Positions 9,321 through 18,308 of a stretch of DNA of 53,603 bases are shown here, piece by piece. Source of the DNA: Pseudomonadota bacterium (GTDB lineage: Bacteria; Pseudomonadota; Gammaproteobacteria; Burkholderiales; Methylophilaceae); assembly GCA_029569495.1 (NCBI GenBank), contig JAKQTB010000047.1, positions 1 through 53,603 on the forward strand. The letters run 5' to 3'. The position numbers were made by a program, and so were the translations under genes. A model generated the notes under the pieces. It saw only the letters and a program-made list of their open reading frames with translations, was not told the DNA's origin and did no database searches. The stretch's first letter is position 1. Each line of letters starts with the position of its first letter.

Positions 9321-10094
9321 TTAATCGGGTGGCTCGTGACGGCGCATTCTTAGCCTGCAAGCAGCACCAAAAGCGCTAAAAATGGCTAAATATTGTGGAT
9401 TTTGCATGACTTGCCATTCTGGATGCCACTGCACGCCCAGCGCAAATGTTTGCGCAGCATCCACAGAAACCGCCTCGGCTAAGCCATCCGGCGCAGTTGC
9501 TTCAATGGTTAACCCTGCGCCCAAACGTTGAATCCCTTGCCCGTGTAGTGAGTTCACGAACATTTCATTCGACTGTGTGATATTGGCTAGTTTTCCACCC
9601 TCAGTTAAACGTACGCTGTGGACTGGTGCATATTGCAACGCTAAATCGACAGTCTTGGCTTCTCTGTGGTCATGCAACCCATCAACATCATGCACAGCCT
9701 GATGCAAACTGCCCCCAAAAGCCACATTTAACTCTTGAAAGCCACGACAAATCGCAAGCAAGGGCACGCCTTTTTGTATGGCGGTACGAATCAAATTCAA
9801 CGTGAGCGCGTCTCTTGCAGGGTCTAGCGGCAGGGAGGGATCAAGCACATCTTGATTAAAATGCGAAGGGTGTACATTTGAAACTGACCCGGTGAGCAAA
9901 ATACCATCGGCCATTTCAAGCAGCGCTTCCAAATCAAGCGCATCTGCTACGGCAGGAATCAGTAAAGGTGTGGCTTCCGCCGCGTCAGCCACGGCCAAAA
10001 TATACTTCTGCCCCACCGCATGAAAAAGATGGTCGCCCAGCGGTTTTACATCCGCCGGCAAGAGAACTACTGGTTTTTTTTGCTTGTTTTTCAT
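9321..10094 (-). CDS. puuD: Gamma-glutamyl-GABA hydrolase PuuD
   Basis: Class I glutamine-amidotransferase-like hydrolase of 257 aa. The nucleophile elbow is LLAICRGFQELN, and the catalytic His/Glu lie in GVQWHPEW near the C-terminus. The motif LHGQGIQRLG is typical of peptidase C26 PuuD proteins. It releases GABA and glutamate from gamma-glutamyl-GABA. It is the first gene of the leftward puu/pot block, with the divergent PEP-CTERM gene upstream. The overlapping ORF 9985-10209 has no protein-like character and is rejected. Confidence 0.88.
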   Translation of the reverse strand: MKNKQKKPVVLLPADVKPLGDHLFHAVGQKYILAVADAAEATPLLIPAVADALDLEALLEMADGILLTGSVSNVHPSHFNQDVLDPSLPLDPARDALTLNLIRTAIQKGVPLLAICRGFQELNVAFGGSLHQAVHDVDGLHDHREAKTVDLALQYAPVHSVRLTEGGKLANITQSNEMFVNSLHGQGIQRLGAGLTIEATAPDGLAEAVSVDAAQTFALGVQWHPEWQVMQNPQYLAIFSAFGAACRLRMRRHEPPD

Positions 10095-10585
10095 AGTAAA
10101 ACGTATTTACCGTCACTGTTATAAAAACCACAACAGCACAATAAACTGTTTCTATAATTTCAAGTTTCTGTAATTGTATGTTTGAAGTAATCCACCACTT
10201 TGAACACATACTACGCCTTAGGCAACGCGCCTAGCAAGTAGTTTATGTAAATTATTGTGGTCAATTTTAAAAAGCGTCTTCGTTAAAATACCGATTGCAA
10301 ACGACTTTAAATTTATTAAAAATTAACGTAATTTTGCATGTAATTTTAACCAAACCTTTTTCGATGCCCTGGAAGCCTTATAAATAAAGGCTCGCAGAGC
10401 ATAATTTTATTCTCGGACAAAATTGGTGATATTTTTGACTTTAATATATCAACACTAAACTTTGACGAACAGTCAGCACAAGACCCGAACGGGTGATTGC
10501 TACATCCACGCACAAGGCTATAGTTTTACTTACAATAATTAACAATTCTGTGTACTTAAGCGAACTGAAAGTTAGGTTAAAAGTA
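10095..10585. other. Intergenic region between puuD and the PEP-CTERM gene
   Basis: About 490 bp of AT-rich DNA between divergent genes, so it must hold both promoters. It contains repeat copy 1 (10352-10416) and a 12-bp dyad ACCCGAACGGGT (10483-10494) in the likely leader of the PEP-CTERM gene. I could not place convincing -35/-10 pairs. The GTG-initiated extension 10493-10585 of the ORF track looks non-coding. Confidence 0.6.
10352..10416 (+). repeat. Dispersed palindromic repeat, copy 1
   Basis: Left end AAACCTTTTTCGATGCC, hairpin arms CTGGAAGCCTT and AAGGCTCGCAG, right end ATTCTCGG. The two arms carry different versions of the half-site (CTGGAAG versus CTGCGAG), leaving a small internal mismatch. 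It lies in the divergent puuD / PEP-CTERM gap. This is the only copy between divergent genes. Confidence 0.9.
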
Positions 10586-11263
10586 ATGAACAAAATTAGT
10601 CAATTGACCTCAATGTTATTTGTAGCCTCTGGCTTGTTCTTTGGGTTAAACCCTTCAGCAATGGCAGCACCTGTGGTGTGGACATTTAATTTACCCTCTA
10701 CGGCAGTCGCTTCACAAAGCCCGCCCTATGCATCAGTAGCGACGCTGTCACTGACGCAAATTGGATCAGACGTGCAATTTTTTCTTGATCCGAATGAATT
10801 GAATGCCGGTGCAAGTCCAGCGACAAGCACCTTTGTTCATTCTATCGATTTCGTTTATTCAGGCGCAGTATTAACTGCGGCAAATTTTGCCTATAACGCA
10901 GGTGCTTCGGTTGATACTTTTTCTTACGAGGTAAATCAAAACAACTTGGACGCTGGCTATACTACGCAAGACCAGCACGTAAAAGTTGATTTTTTCTCAA
11001 AAAACAGTGATGGCGGTGTCCGTTTTGATTTTACTGAAACAAGTACCTGGACAATAAAAGATGTTTCATTAACAAACTTCACAACAACTTATGCAACGAG
11101 TGGTCCTAAACCCAGCCCAATTTATGGGGTTATATCTTTAGGTGGCTTTAGTGGCGGCACATCGAACTGGGTTGCAGCAGTACCAGAACCAGAAACCTAT
11201 GGCATGATGCTCGTGGGATTGGCTTTGGTAGGTTTTGCAGCGCGCCGGCGCAAAAACGGTTAA
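10586..11263 (+). CDS. PEP-CTERM sorting domain-containing exported protein
   Basis: About 225 aa from the ATG at 10586, chosen over the upstream GTG because a signal peptide starts there (MNKISQLTSMLFVASGLFF, cleavage near AMA). The body is rich in Ser, Thr and Ala and has no domain I recognise. The C-terminus is a standard PEP-CTERM signal: VPEPETYG, a hydrophobic helix, then RRRKNG. Such proteins are cut by an exosortase and delivered to the surface or matrix. No exosortase gene is in the window. It is a single-gene unit bracketed by repeat copies 1 and 2 and closed by a strong terminator. Confidence 0.85.
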   Translation: MNKISQLTSMLFVASGLFFGLNPSAMAAPVVWTFNLPSTAVASQSPPYASVATLSLTQIGSDVQFFLDPNELNAGASPATSTFVHSIDFVYSGAVLTAANFAYNAGASVDTFSYEVNQNNLDAGYTTQDQHVKVDFFSKNSDGGVRFDFTETSTWTIKDVSLTNFTTTYATSGPKPSPIYGVISLGGFSGGTSNWVAAVPEPETYGMMLVGLALVGFAARRRKNG

Positions 11264-11292
11264 ATTAAACTTTGCGCAAATGAGCTATCAAT

Positions 11293-11320
11293 AAGAAAGG
11301 GGGCATCAGCCCCCTTTCTT
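11293..11320. terminator. Strong intrinsic terminator after the PEP-CTERM gene
   Basis: AAGAAAGGGGGC and GCCCCCTTTCTT form a perfect 12-bp stem with an ATCA loop, 30 bp after the stop codon. The A/T ends of the stem make it usable from both strands. It ends the rightward PEP-CTERM transcript and could also block the leftward lipid operon. Confidence 0.85.
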
Positions 11321-11396
11321 ATGTTATGACCCTAAACAATACTTTTTAATTTTAATCGTACTGTATTGAATGAGTAATTAAACGTGAGTTAATCCC

Positions 11397-11460
11397 AATC
11401 TTTTTAGATGCCCTGTGAGCCTTATAAATAAAGGCTCGCAGAGGCATAAAAAATCCTCGG
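11397..11460 (+). repeat. Dispersed palindromic repeat, copy 2
   Basis: Left end AATCTTTTTAGATGCC, arms CTGTGAGCCTT and AAGGCTCGCAG, right end AAAAAATCCTCGG. The T in the left arm makes a G-U wobble with the right arm. It lies between the convergent PEP-CTERM and cfa genes. Confidence 0.9.
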
Positions 11461-11476
11461 CGAATTGATAGGCCGA
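11448..11476 (-). terminator. Possible terminator of the lipid operon, using the end of repeat copy 2
   Basis: On the minus strand, directly after the cfa stop, TCGGC and GCCGA can pair around a 10-base loop and are followed by GGATTTTTTA. The right arm and the T run belong to repeat copy 2. The stem is short, so this is a weak candidate. Confidence 0.35.
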
Positions 11477-11477
11477 T

Positions 11478-12749
11478 TTAAGCATTTAAAGCAACGCGTC
11501 GATTGTCTGGTTTTGCTAGCAATAAATGCACGTCGCCCAGTGCGCGTTCTGCAAAACCGCCTTCGCAATAACAAAGATAAAACTCCCACATCTTGATGAA
11601 CTCTTCAGAGTAGCCAAGCTTTCGTACGGCTTCAATCTTGTCAAAAAAATTTTCTCGCCAGCGTTTTAACGTTGTGGCGTAATGCGGGCCAATATCTTCC
11701 AAATCGAACAAACGCAAATCACTGTTTCGGGTAATACTGTTGAGCATGGCGGTGTTGGATGGAATGCACGAGCCAGGAAAAATGTAGCGCTGAATGAAAT
11801 CGACTGATTTTTTTGCGCTTTCATAACGCTGGTCTTGAATGGTAATGGCTTGAATGAGCGCCAAACCGTCTGGTTTAAGTAGTGCGCTGATTTTTGCAAA
11901 ATAGGTGTCATAAAAGCGATGGCCGACTGCTTCAATCATTTCGATTGAAACGAGCTTATCAAACTGGCCACTCAAATGCCTATAATCGTCCAACAGCAAA
12001 GTGATTTTGTCTTGTAAGCCAGCAGCCGTCACCCTACTTTTAGCCAGCGCATATTGCTGCTGTGAAATAGTAGTGGTGGTAACTTTACATCCATAATGCA
12101 TAGCCGCGTAAATTGCAAAACCACCCCAACCTGTGCCAATTTCAATGACATGGTCAGTGGCTTGCAAGTCTAGTTTTTCACAAATGGTTTTGAGTTTCAG
12201 TTCGGAAGCGTCTTTTAATGTGCTGGTGTGTTGATTAAATATAGCGCTGGAATACATCAGCGTTTCGTCTAAAAATAAAGCAAAAAAATCATTGCCTAAG
12301 TCATAATGCGCGGCGATATTTTTGCGGCTTCCTTCTGTGGTATTGCTATTAAGCCAATGCAGTAGCTGCATCAATGGCTTGGTGAACCACTGGTAACCGC
12401 CCTCAATGGTATCCATCACTGCCTGATTCAGGCACATCATGCGAATCACATTGGTGAGGTTATCTGTTGTCCAATATCCCAGCATATAAGCCTCACCCGC
12501 ACCAATGCTACCGCCAAAAGCAATTTCGCCATAAAAACGCGTATCATGTACATAGATTGTTGCGCGAATGTCTTCTGTGTGACCAAATTTGTGCTGAACT
12601 GCACCATCAACAATGGTTAAATTGCCCTTTAGCAAAAATTCCAAGCGTTTGAGTATTTGCGCCTTGGCAAAATTTGCCACCCATTTTGAGCGACTTTTTT
12701 GCCTAAGACTGGCAGTCAAGGTTTCTTGTATCTGAACAGGATTCGACAT
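11478..12749 (-). CDS. cfa: Cyclopropane-fatty-acyl-phospholipid synthase family methyltransferase
   Basis: Protein of 423 aa, the normal length for Cfa. An N-terminal lipid-binding region is followed by a SAM methyltransferase domain with motif I VIEIGTGWGGFAIYAA (about 194-209). Family signatures NIAAHYDLGNDFF and VSIEMIEAVGHR are visible, as are IQRYIFPGSCIPS and the C-terminal YLCYCEGGF. These enzymes methylate the double bond of phospholipid acyl chains using SAM. It is the last gene of the nine-gene operon, 2 bp after DUF1365. The product could be a cyclopropane or a methyl-branched acyl chain. Confidence 0.9.
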   Translation of the reverse strand: MSNPVQIQETLTASLRQKSRSKWVANFAKAQILKRLEFLLKGNLTIVDGAVQHKFGHTEDIRATIYVHDTRFYGEIAFGGSIGAGEAYMLGYWTTDNLTNVIRMMCLNQAVMDTIEGGYQWFTKPLMQLLHWLNSNTTEGSRKNIAAHYDLGNDFFALFLDETLMYSSAIFNQHTSTLKDASELKLKTICEKLDLQATDHVIEIGTGWGGFAIYAAMHYGCKVTTTTISQQQYALAKSRVTAAGLQDKITLLLDDYRHLSGQFDKLVSIEMIEAVGHRFYDTYFAKISALLKPDGLALIQAITIQDQRYESAKKSVDFIQRYIFPGSCIPSNTAMLNSITRNSDLRLFDLEDIGPHYATTLKRWRENFFDKIEAVRKLGYSEEFIKMWEFYLCYCEGGFAERALGDVHLLLAKPDNRRVALNA

Positions 12750-12751
12750 AT

Positions 12752-13528
12752 TTATTTAGAGACTTGTGCTGGGTGAGAATAAAAAGGCACGCGTTTACAC
12801 CACAGCAAAAAAGCATTCCAATAAATGGCGGCAACGACTTTGATGGTCATCAACGGATAACTTAGCAAAAGTTTATTCAATGATGACGCTGTCATCTCTT
12901 TTTTTTCTAAGGCTAGCGTAGCGTTAAACACTTGCTTACCTTCTTCAAAATTTTTCATGTGTACAAGCAATTGATTCCCCTCCATTTTAAACGCCCAGTC
13001 ATATTCAATATCCATAGGCATAAAGGGCGAGACGTGAAAATTTTTATCTAACTTAAACACTGCAATATCACCCTGCTTAGTTTTTTTGATGGTTTTTTCT
13101 GATTTAAAATCATGCACATAAGCATAATCTTCACCCCAAGGCGTGTTGGTAATATGACTCACAATCGCCTGCAGTGTTGTGCCATCTGGCTCAAAACAAT
13201 AATAAAACGTCACGGGATTAAAACAATGTCCAAAGTAGCGCATGTTGGTGAGCATCGTTATTGCACCGCGTGGCGCATGGCCTGTCGCTTGGTAAACCAA
13301 ATTAGCAATTTCTTCTTTTAGCGGGATATCTGGGTTGCCATAGTAGTCCGCGCGCTTAAAACATGCCAAATTTTTACTTTCATACGACCAAAAACGCATG
13401 CCACGAAATAATTGCGGAAGCTCATCTAAATCTAAGTACATCATAAACACTAGGTAGCGAAAGCCATGCGGTTTTGGGCTAAAGCGCTGATGCGTAACAA
13501 CCCCCTCATAGATTGCACTATTGGGCAT
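12752..13528 (-). CDS. DUF1365 family protein
   Basis: About 258 aa from MPNSAIYEG at 13528, which overlaps the end of the upstream oxidoreductase gene by 11 bp; the track start is ten codons earlier. Conserved DUF1365 features include RFSPKPHGFRYLVFMMYLDLDE, GHCFNPVTFYYCF and HVSPFMPMD. No catalytic role is established. DUF1365 genes typically travel with an FAD amine-oxidase-like gene and a Cfa-type methyltransferase, exactly as here, so a role in acyl-chain modification is inferred. Confidence 0.85.
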   Translation of the reverse strand: MPNSAIYEGVVTHQRFSPKPHGFRYLVFMMYLDLDELPQLFRGMRFWSYESKNLACFKRADYYGNPDIPLKEEIANLVYQATGHAPRGAITMLTNMRYFGHCFNPVTFYYCFEPDGTTLQAIVSHITNTPWGEDYAYVHDFKSEKTIKKTKQGDIAVFKLDKNFHVSPFMPMDIEYDWAFKMEGNQLLVHMKNFEEGKQVFNATLALEKKEMTASSLNKLLLSYPLMTIKVVAAIYWNAFLLWCKRVPFYSHPAQVSK

Positions 13529-14804
13529 TGTGTAGGCCTGATTTAATAGCATTCTCAAAGTGCTTCAACGCTTCTAATGCGCTCACTACCCCATCTTCAT
13601 GAAAGCCGTTGCGCCAATAGGCGCCTGCATACCCTGTTCTATTTTTACCACTGATTTCCGCATGTCTGGCCTGGGCAGCAGCTCCTGCCAATGTATATAC
13701 TGGGTGCGTATAAGTGAGGCGTTTAATGACTTTAGCTGGGTTAATTCCCCCAACGTGATTCAGCGTGGCCAGCAGAGGTTCCCTACTTTGCAAGTTCTGC
13801 AAAATGTTCATGTTGTAAGTGACCGCAACGCGATTCAAAGGTTGTTTGGTGACATGGTAATTCCACGCCGCCCATGCTAATGAACGCTTAGGCATCAGCG
13901 TTGCATCGTGGTGCAAATAAATACTGTTTTCTTGAAAAGGGATGGCACTTAGAATTTCAGTCTCCGAAGAAGTTTGATCGCTTAATATCTTCAGTGCTTG
14001 GTCGCTATGGCAGGCAAAAAATACATAATCATAGGCTATTTCTTCCCCATGTTTAGGCTTCACGTAGACGCTATTTTCAGTGCGCCGCACACTTTCAATC
14101 GGGGTTTTAAGCTGAATACGATGTTTAAACGGTTCAGTCAGCGCATTTACATAACTCGCCGAGCCATTGGTAATGGTTCGCCATTGCGGCCTATTGTTGA
14201 CAGTAAGCATGCCATGATGATGAAAAAACCGTACAAAAAAGCGTGCTGGGAAATCTAACATCTGCACAGCATCGGTTGACCAAATCGCTGAGCCCATTGG
14301 AATAATGTAGTAATCAATAAACTTTTGGCAATAGCGACCAGCGCGTAAATAATCCCCCAGCTTAATCTCACTACCTGCCTCTAACAGTTCAAGGGCGCTT
14401 TTGTTAAAGCGCAGAATGTCACGAATCATTTGATAGAAATACGGCTTAAATAGATTACTGCGCTGCGCAAATAAACTATTTAATGTTGTGCCGTTGTACT
14501 CTAAACCAGTTTTTTCACAGTGCACGCTAAAACTCATGGCACTCGGCTGCCAAGCCACTTTTAACTCATCTAACAAGGCAATAAAGTTTGGGTAAGTGCG
14601 GTCATTAAACACAATAAACCCCGTATCTACCTGATAATCTTTACCTTCATGATGAATTGTGTGAGTGTGAGTGTGGCCGCCAATGTGATTTTCGGCCTCA
14701 TACACCGTAATGTCATGATGCCGATGCAAGTGATAGGCAATGGTATTACCCGCAATACCGCTACCAATAATGGCAATTTTCAATGGGTTATTTTTTATGG
14801 TCAT
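13518..14804 (-). CDS. FAD/NAD(P)-binding amine-oxidase-like protein of the lipid operon
   Basis: About 428 aa if translation begins at MTIKNNPLKI; the track start at 14828 is eight codons longer. The FAD Rossmann motif IAIIGSGIAGNTIAYHLHRH is at the N-terminus, followed by IGGHTHT and VDTGFIVFNDRTYPNF. The C-terminus carries GAYWRNGFHEDGV. The family resembles phytoene desaturases and amine oxidases. It is the usual partner of DUF1365 and Cfa-like genes, and a homologue has been implicated in acyl desaturation in furan fatty acid formation in Rhodobacter (from memory). Substrate here is unknown. Confidence 0.82.
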   Translation of the reverse strand: MTIKNNPLKIAIIGSGIAGNTIAYHLHRHHDITVYEAENHIGGHTHTHTIHHEGKDYQVDTGFIVFNDRTYPNFIALLDELKVAWQPSAMSFSVHCEKTGLEYNGTTLNSLFAQRSNLFKPYFYQMIRDILRFNKSALELLEAGSEIKLGDYLRAGRYCQKFIDYYIIPMGSAIWSTDAVQMLDFPARFFVRFFHHHGMLTVNNRPQWRTITNGSASYVNALTEPFKHRIQLKTPIESVRRTENSVYVKPKHGEEIAYDYVFFACHSDQALKILSDQTSSETEILSAIPFQENSIYLHHDATLMPKRSLAWAAWNYHVTKQPLNRVAVTYNMNILQNLQSREPLLATLNHVGGINPAKVIKRLTYTHPVYTLAGAAAQARHAEISGKNRTGYAGAYWRNGFHEDGVVSALEALKHFENAIKSGLHNAQ

Positions 14805-15732
14805 GTGACTGAATTTTTCTTGATTCACGCACTTCTTTTGGTATGGTTCGTAAATCCCAAATCAAACCGCAAGTTGAAAGTAATTTGAGAATGTAATAGG
14901 TTAAATCGATTTCCCACCAGTAAAAACCTTGCCTGGCTGACCCTGGAAAATGATGATGATTGTTATGCCAACCCTCGCCCAGTGTCAAAAATGCAATCCA
15001 GCCGTTATTTCGACTGTGATCACGCGTCGCATAGCGCCGCTTGCCCCACACATGGGCCAGTGAATTGACGGTAAAGGTGGCGTGATACAAGGCCACCGTT
15101 GAAATAGCAAAACCCCACACCAGCAATTGCAGGCCGTTAGTTTGTAAACTGGGATATTTCACTTCAAGCCAGAACCCAAATAAATAAATGCACACAGCAA
15201 ACACAAGGGGCACAAGCACATCAAATCGATCTAAAAAACGTAGCTCGGCAAACCGCACCAACTCTTTAACGCGCTCTGTGCGGGTTGCGAAATGCTGATT
15301 GGATAAGAACCAGCCCAAATGACTCCATAAAAAGCCGTGCTGCACGGGTGAATGGGCATCTTCTAATTCATCTGCATTTACATGGTGATTTCGATGATGT
15401 GATGCCCACCATAACGGCCCGCGCTGTACAGCAGTAGCCCCCGCAATAGCGCCTAATAACTGAAATAGGCGCGAAGTGCGAAAGGTTTTATGTGAAAAAT
15501 AGCGATGATAAAAACCTGTGATTGCAAACATTCTTAATGCATAAAGTGCAATGGCAAAGCCAACGGCAAACCAGCTAAAGCCCACCCAAAACACTGCAAA
15601 GCAGGCAAGGTGTATTAACACAAACGGAATCACGCGCCACAAATCAATTTGTCGCCAATCTGCCTGCTGTGACGGTGTGTCTGCAATTTGCACCGCATGA
15701 TTGTCTAGCCATTTAATGAGTTTTTTAATCAT
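14788..15732 (-). CDS. Membrane acyl-CoA/acyl-lipid desaturase (delta-9 type)
   Basis: Desaturase of 314 aa with the three His boxes: HRYFSH (about 96-101), HRNHH (about 131-135) and a C-terminal HNNHH. Hydrophobic segments precede and separate them. It would introduce a double bond into a saturated acyl chain using O2 and reduced carrier at a di-iron site. It overlaps the FAD-protein gene by 17 bp. In this operon it could make the unsaturated substrate for the two Cfa-family methyltransferases. Confidence 0.88.
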   Translation of the reverse strand: MIKKLIKWLDNHAVQIADTPSQQADWRQIDLWRVIPFVLIHLACFAVFWVGFSWFAVGFAIALYALRMFAITGFYHRYFSHKTFRTSRLFQLLGAIAGATAVQRGPLWWASHHRNHHVNADELEDAHSPVQHGFLWSHLGWFLSNQHFATRTERVKELVRFAELRFLDRFDVLVPLVFAVCIYLFGFWLEVKYPSLQTNGLQLLVWGFAISTVALYHATFTVNSLAHVWGKRRYATRDHSRNNGWIAFLTLGEGWHNNHHHFPGSARQGFYWWEIDLTYYILKLLSTCGLIWDLRTIPKEVRESRKIQSHDHKK

Positions 15733-15773
15733 CTTTAAAAATGATGCTACATAAATTGAGTCGCGTTAAACGG

Positions 15774-16325
15774 TTACGGTTTAGATATGTCACTGTGTGG
15801 AACCTTACGCAACTTGCTTAAATCATAGCCAAATGATGCGATTAAAGCCGTCAGTGCTTGATAGTCGTCCTCACTAATTGTAGGCGTACGCGCCATAATC
15901 CACACGTAGTCACGGGCATTACGCGCAATAATCGTCTGCGTATAATCCGCATTCAAATAAGCGATTCTGTACTCGGCCTTAATGGGCCAGATAAACTGCA
16001 TCCCCCACAACGCATTACCGCTATCCTCCACCACAAAGCCGCGTGGTTGGTAGGTTTTGAATTCTCCATCTAGCGCACCTTTGTTAAAGGTAAACGTGGT
16101 CGCAATGGTGCCGTCTTGGTTCAATTCATAGCGTTCAATTGCGTTATAAGATTGCTTTTCTATCAAGGTTGGAATTGCAGCAATCACATACCAATCACCC
16201 ATAAATTTTGGCAGATCCACCTGCGCCACGGTTGGAATAGCGGCGAGTTTTTGTGTTGCACAAGCACTTAAAAAACTGGCTAAAAATGTCATTAGAAATA
16301 CGCTCTTTAAAATATTAAGTTTCAT
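15774..16325 (-). CDS. blc: Outer-membrane lipocalin (Blc-like lipoprotein)
   Basis: Protein of 183 aa with a lipoprotein signal ending in the lipobox LSAC. The lipocalin signature KFMGDWYVIAAIP is near residue 40, and Blc-like features (RGFVVEDSG, WIMARTP) follow. Blc binds phospholipid or lyso-phospholipid at the outer membrane. Its place inside a lipid-modification operon fits transport or repair of modified lipids. It lies 41 bp after the desaturase start on the same strand. Confidence 0.87.
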   Translation of the reverse strand: MKLNILKSVFLMTFLASFLSACATQKLAAIPTVAQVDLPKFMGDWYVIAAIPTLIEKQSYNAIERYELNQDGTIATTFTFNKGALDGEFKTYQPRGFVVEDSGNALWGMQFIWPIKAEYRIAYLNADYTQTIIARNARDYVWIMARTPTISEDDYQALTALIASFGYDLSKLRKVPHSDISKP

Positions 16326-16337
16326 TGTGAAGTCATC

Positions 16338-16985
16338 CTAACGTAGCTGATAACGAATGGTATAACCTTCTGGGGTTATTGATTTAAGCGCTACCCAATC
16401 GCTACCGCCCTTGTACCAAAGCTCAATATTGAGTTTAGGCTTACCTGCAAATCGGCCTTCTAATTTGTATCGTTCAGCATTTATTTTTTCATTCTTTACC
16501 GTGATATTTTCAGTGCCTAGCGGAATAAACTGCGTTTCAAGCCATTCTGCATTTTGTGGATTGAGCAACTTGGACTGTTCAATAATCTTCGGGTTCCAAT
16601 AGGCAAACGTCATACTACAACGCGGTAACGTCTGCTGTTTTTTACCGTCATCCACCAATAAATGCTGTTCCGTCAACTGTGCCTTAACGCTTGTTTTTAC
16701 CTTATCTTCCACCGTCCGTGCTTCTAGTTTTTCTAAACAATCGCCCCGCCACTGCTCTACTGCTTGATGATCATATTGATAAGCATTGATAAATAACACT
16801 TTCACATTAAATTTTGCAGTGCTGGTCAGCACACCCGCATCACTTAACTTAAACTGATGCTGACCAATTTTGGATTGGTCTAAATAAACATCAAACAGCC
16901 ATTCTCTTGCCATAGAATTTGCTGAAAACAGCGCACTGATTAATACGCAGCTCAACGTGTAGCATTGTTGTTTCAGACTTGTCAT
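16338..16985 (-). CDS. Exported DUF6134-like protein of unknown function
   Basis: Protein of 215 aa with a signal peptide (MTSLKQQCYTLSCVLI, cleavage near SMA). The mature part reads REWLFDVYLDQSKIGQHQFKL and is predicted to be a beta-rich periplasmic domain. I associate it with DUF6134 from memory of the REW.FDV..D pattern, without a search. It overlaps the DUF1295 gene by 4 bp (ATGA), so it is certainly part of the operon. Role unknown; a periplasmic lipid-related function is a guess from context. Confidence 0.65.
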   Translation of the reverse strand: MTSLKQQCYTLSCVLISALFSANSMAREWLFDVYLDQSKIGQHQFKLSDAGVLTSTAKFNVKVLFINAYQYDHQAVEQWRGDCLEKLEARTVEDKVKTSVKAQLTEQHLLVDDGKKQQTLPRCSMTFAYWNPKIIEQSKLLNPQNAEWLETQFIPLGTENITVKNEKINAERYKLEGRFAGKPKLNIELWYKGGSDWVALKSITPEGYTIRYQLR

Positions 16986-17755
16986 TTTTTAGGCCACCAA
17001 GGTAGAAATGCGTTCGTCTGTTGGCGATAGTTGGCGTAGTCAGGCCGACGTTCAGCAATATCTTTTTCTAACAACGCTACACCGCTTACCTTGAGTAAAA
17101 GTAAGGTCATAAGTATTGGCGATACCACACTCCACCATGCACCAGCGGCCAGTGCGATTAAATAAAAACCCCACCAAATACAGCTTTCACCAAAGTAATT
17201 GGGGTGTCTGCTGTAGCGCCACAGCCCACTACGCAATACCTGGCCGCGATGGCTAGGGTCTGCCTTAAAAAGACTTAACTGCCAGTCTGCAACTGTTTGC
17301 CAAACAAAGCCAAACGTAAATAACAAAGCGCCTGATACGTCTAATAATGTGAGCGTTCCATGTGCACTGGTTGCAACACCCAGCAGAGGCAGCGAAATAA
17401 TCCAAGCCAGCAGAGCTTGCAGACCAAATACAATATATAAACTTTTTAGCCAAAATTGCGGCGCATTATTTTTACGAATTGCAGCATAGCGATGGTCTTC
17501 ATGTGGCCCCCAATTTCGCCATGTTAAATAAGCACTTAAGCGAATGGCCCATAAGGTTACTAAGAAAAGCATTAAGTAAATACGTGCGTTAAACACTTCA
17601 GCATTCAAAGCGTAACTGTAAGCCGCCACCGCTAAAAACAAACTCCAAAGACTATCCACATGGGTGACATTCTTCCTTACTAAACTCATCAGCCAGCCAG
17701 CAAAGGACAGTGTGCTGATTGCTGCCAGACCATAAAAATACAGTTGCCAATTCAT
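16982..17755 (-). CDS. DUF1295 family membrane protein (steroid 5-alpha-reductase-like)
   Basis: Protein of 257 aa with about six or seven hydrophobic segments. The family hallmark RYSRHPNYFGE is near residue 180, followed by WWGFYLIAL. Relatives include 3-oxo-5-alpha-steroid dehydrogenases and isoprenylcysteine methyltransferase-like folds, suggesting a reductase or methyltransferase acting on a lipid. It overlaps both flanking genes by ATGA, indicating tight coupling. Substrate unknown. Confidence 0.85.
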   Translation of the reverse strand: MNWQLYFYGLAAISTLSFAGWLMSLVRKNVTHVDSLWSLFLAVAAYSYALNAEVFNARIYLMLFLVTLWAIRLSAYLTWRNWGPHEDHRYAAIRKNNAPQFWLKSLYIVFGLQALLAWIISLPLLGVATSAHGTLTLLDVSGALLFTFGFVWQTVADWQLSLFKADPSHRGQVLRSGLWRYSRHPNYFGESCIWWGFYLIALAAGAWWSVVSPILMTLLLLKVSGVALLEKDIAERRPDYANYRQQTNAFLPWWPKK

Positions 17756-18300
17756 GATGCCCTACCTTGAGAAGCTAATACGACATGCGGTTCGACAAAT
17801 CCATCAAAACGTTTCGCAAGCAATAATAATATCGGCGTAATAACTGCCCAGCCAAGTGATAGCGCCAACATGGCATCTAAGCTATGTAGCGTTACTGCAC
17901 CTAATTTTTCTGCGCCTAAATATGCCAGCGGGCCACCGATTGCACCAAACAACACTCCCAAAAGATATTTTTCGCGCATCCAACGCAGGCTCACATTGAG
18001 TACGCTGGCAAACGCTAGCCATAAGGCTAAAATCCACACCGGCACCAATGCGCTATTCCAGCCATGATGGGCATAATCAAGCAAACCTGTTGATAACAAG
18101 GCTTGGTCAAATAAGCCACCTATCACCAACACGGTGAGCATGAGTGTTATTTCTGGCCGCATCATCTTGGCCCGAAAAAGGTGCCAAAATACCACCACCA
18201 AAGTCACCAGCACGCCCAACCAAGGCAGGCTATTAGCGGCCCCCAGCACGCAGGCAAACCACGAAACTTGAAATAAAATAAAATTAAGCAATGGCTTCAT
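17752..18300 (-). CDS. DUF2878 family membrane protein
   Basis: Protein of 182 aa that is almost all hydrophobic, with five or six membrane segments. The central GPLAYLGAEKLGAV and the PLLNFILFQVSWFACVLG start match my memory of DUF2878. These proteins have no known function but recur in Cfa/DUF1365/DUF1295 clusters. It lies 8 bp after the first gene of the operon. Confidence 0.78.
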   Translation of the reverse strand: MKPLLNFILFQVSWFACVLGAANSLPWLGVLVTLVVVFWHLFRAKMMRPEITLMLTVLVIGGLFDQALLSTGLLDYAHHGWNSALVPVWILALWLAFASVLNVSLRWMREKYLLGVLFGAIGGPLAYLGAEKLGAVTLHSLDAMLALSLGWAVITPILLLLAKRFDGFVEPHVVLASQGRAS

Positions 18301-18308
18301 GGTGCAAT

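Noticed and set aside
9985-10209. Minus-strand ORF of 74 aa overlapping the puuD start
   Set aside because: It overlaps puuD in another frame, has no protein-like pattern and extends into AT-rich promoter DNA.
10493-10585. GTG-initiated extension of the PEP-CTERM protein
   Set aside because: The signal peptide begins at the ATG at 10586. The extension would bury it and looks non-coding.
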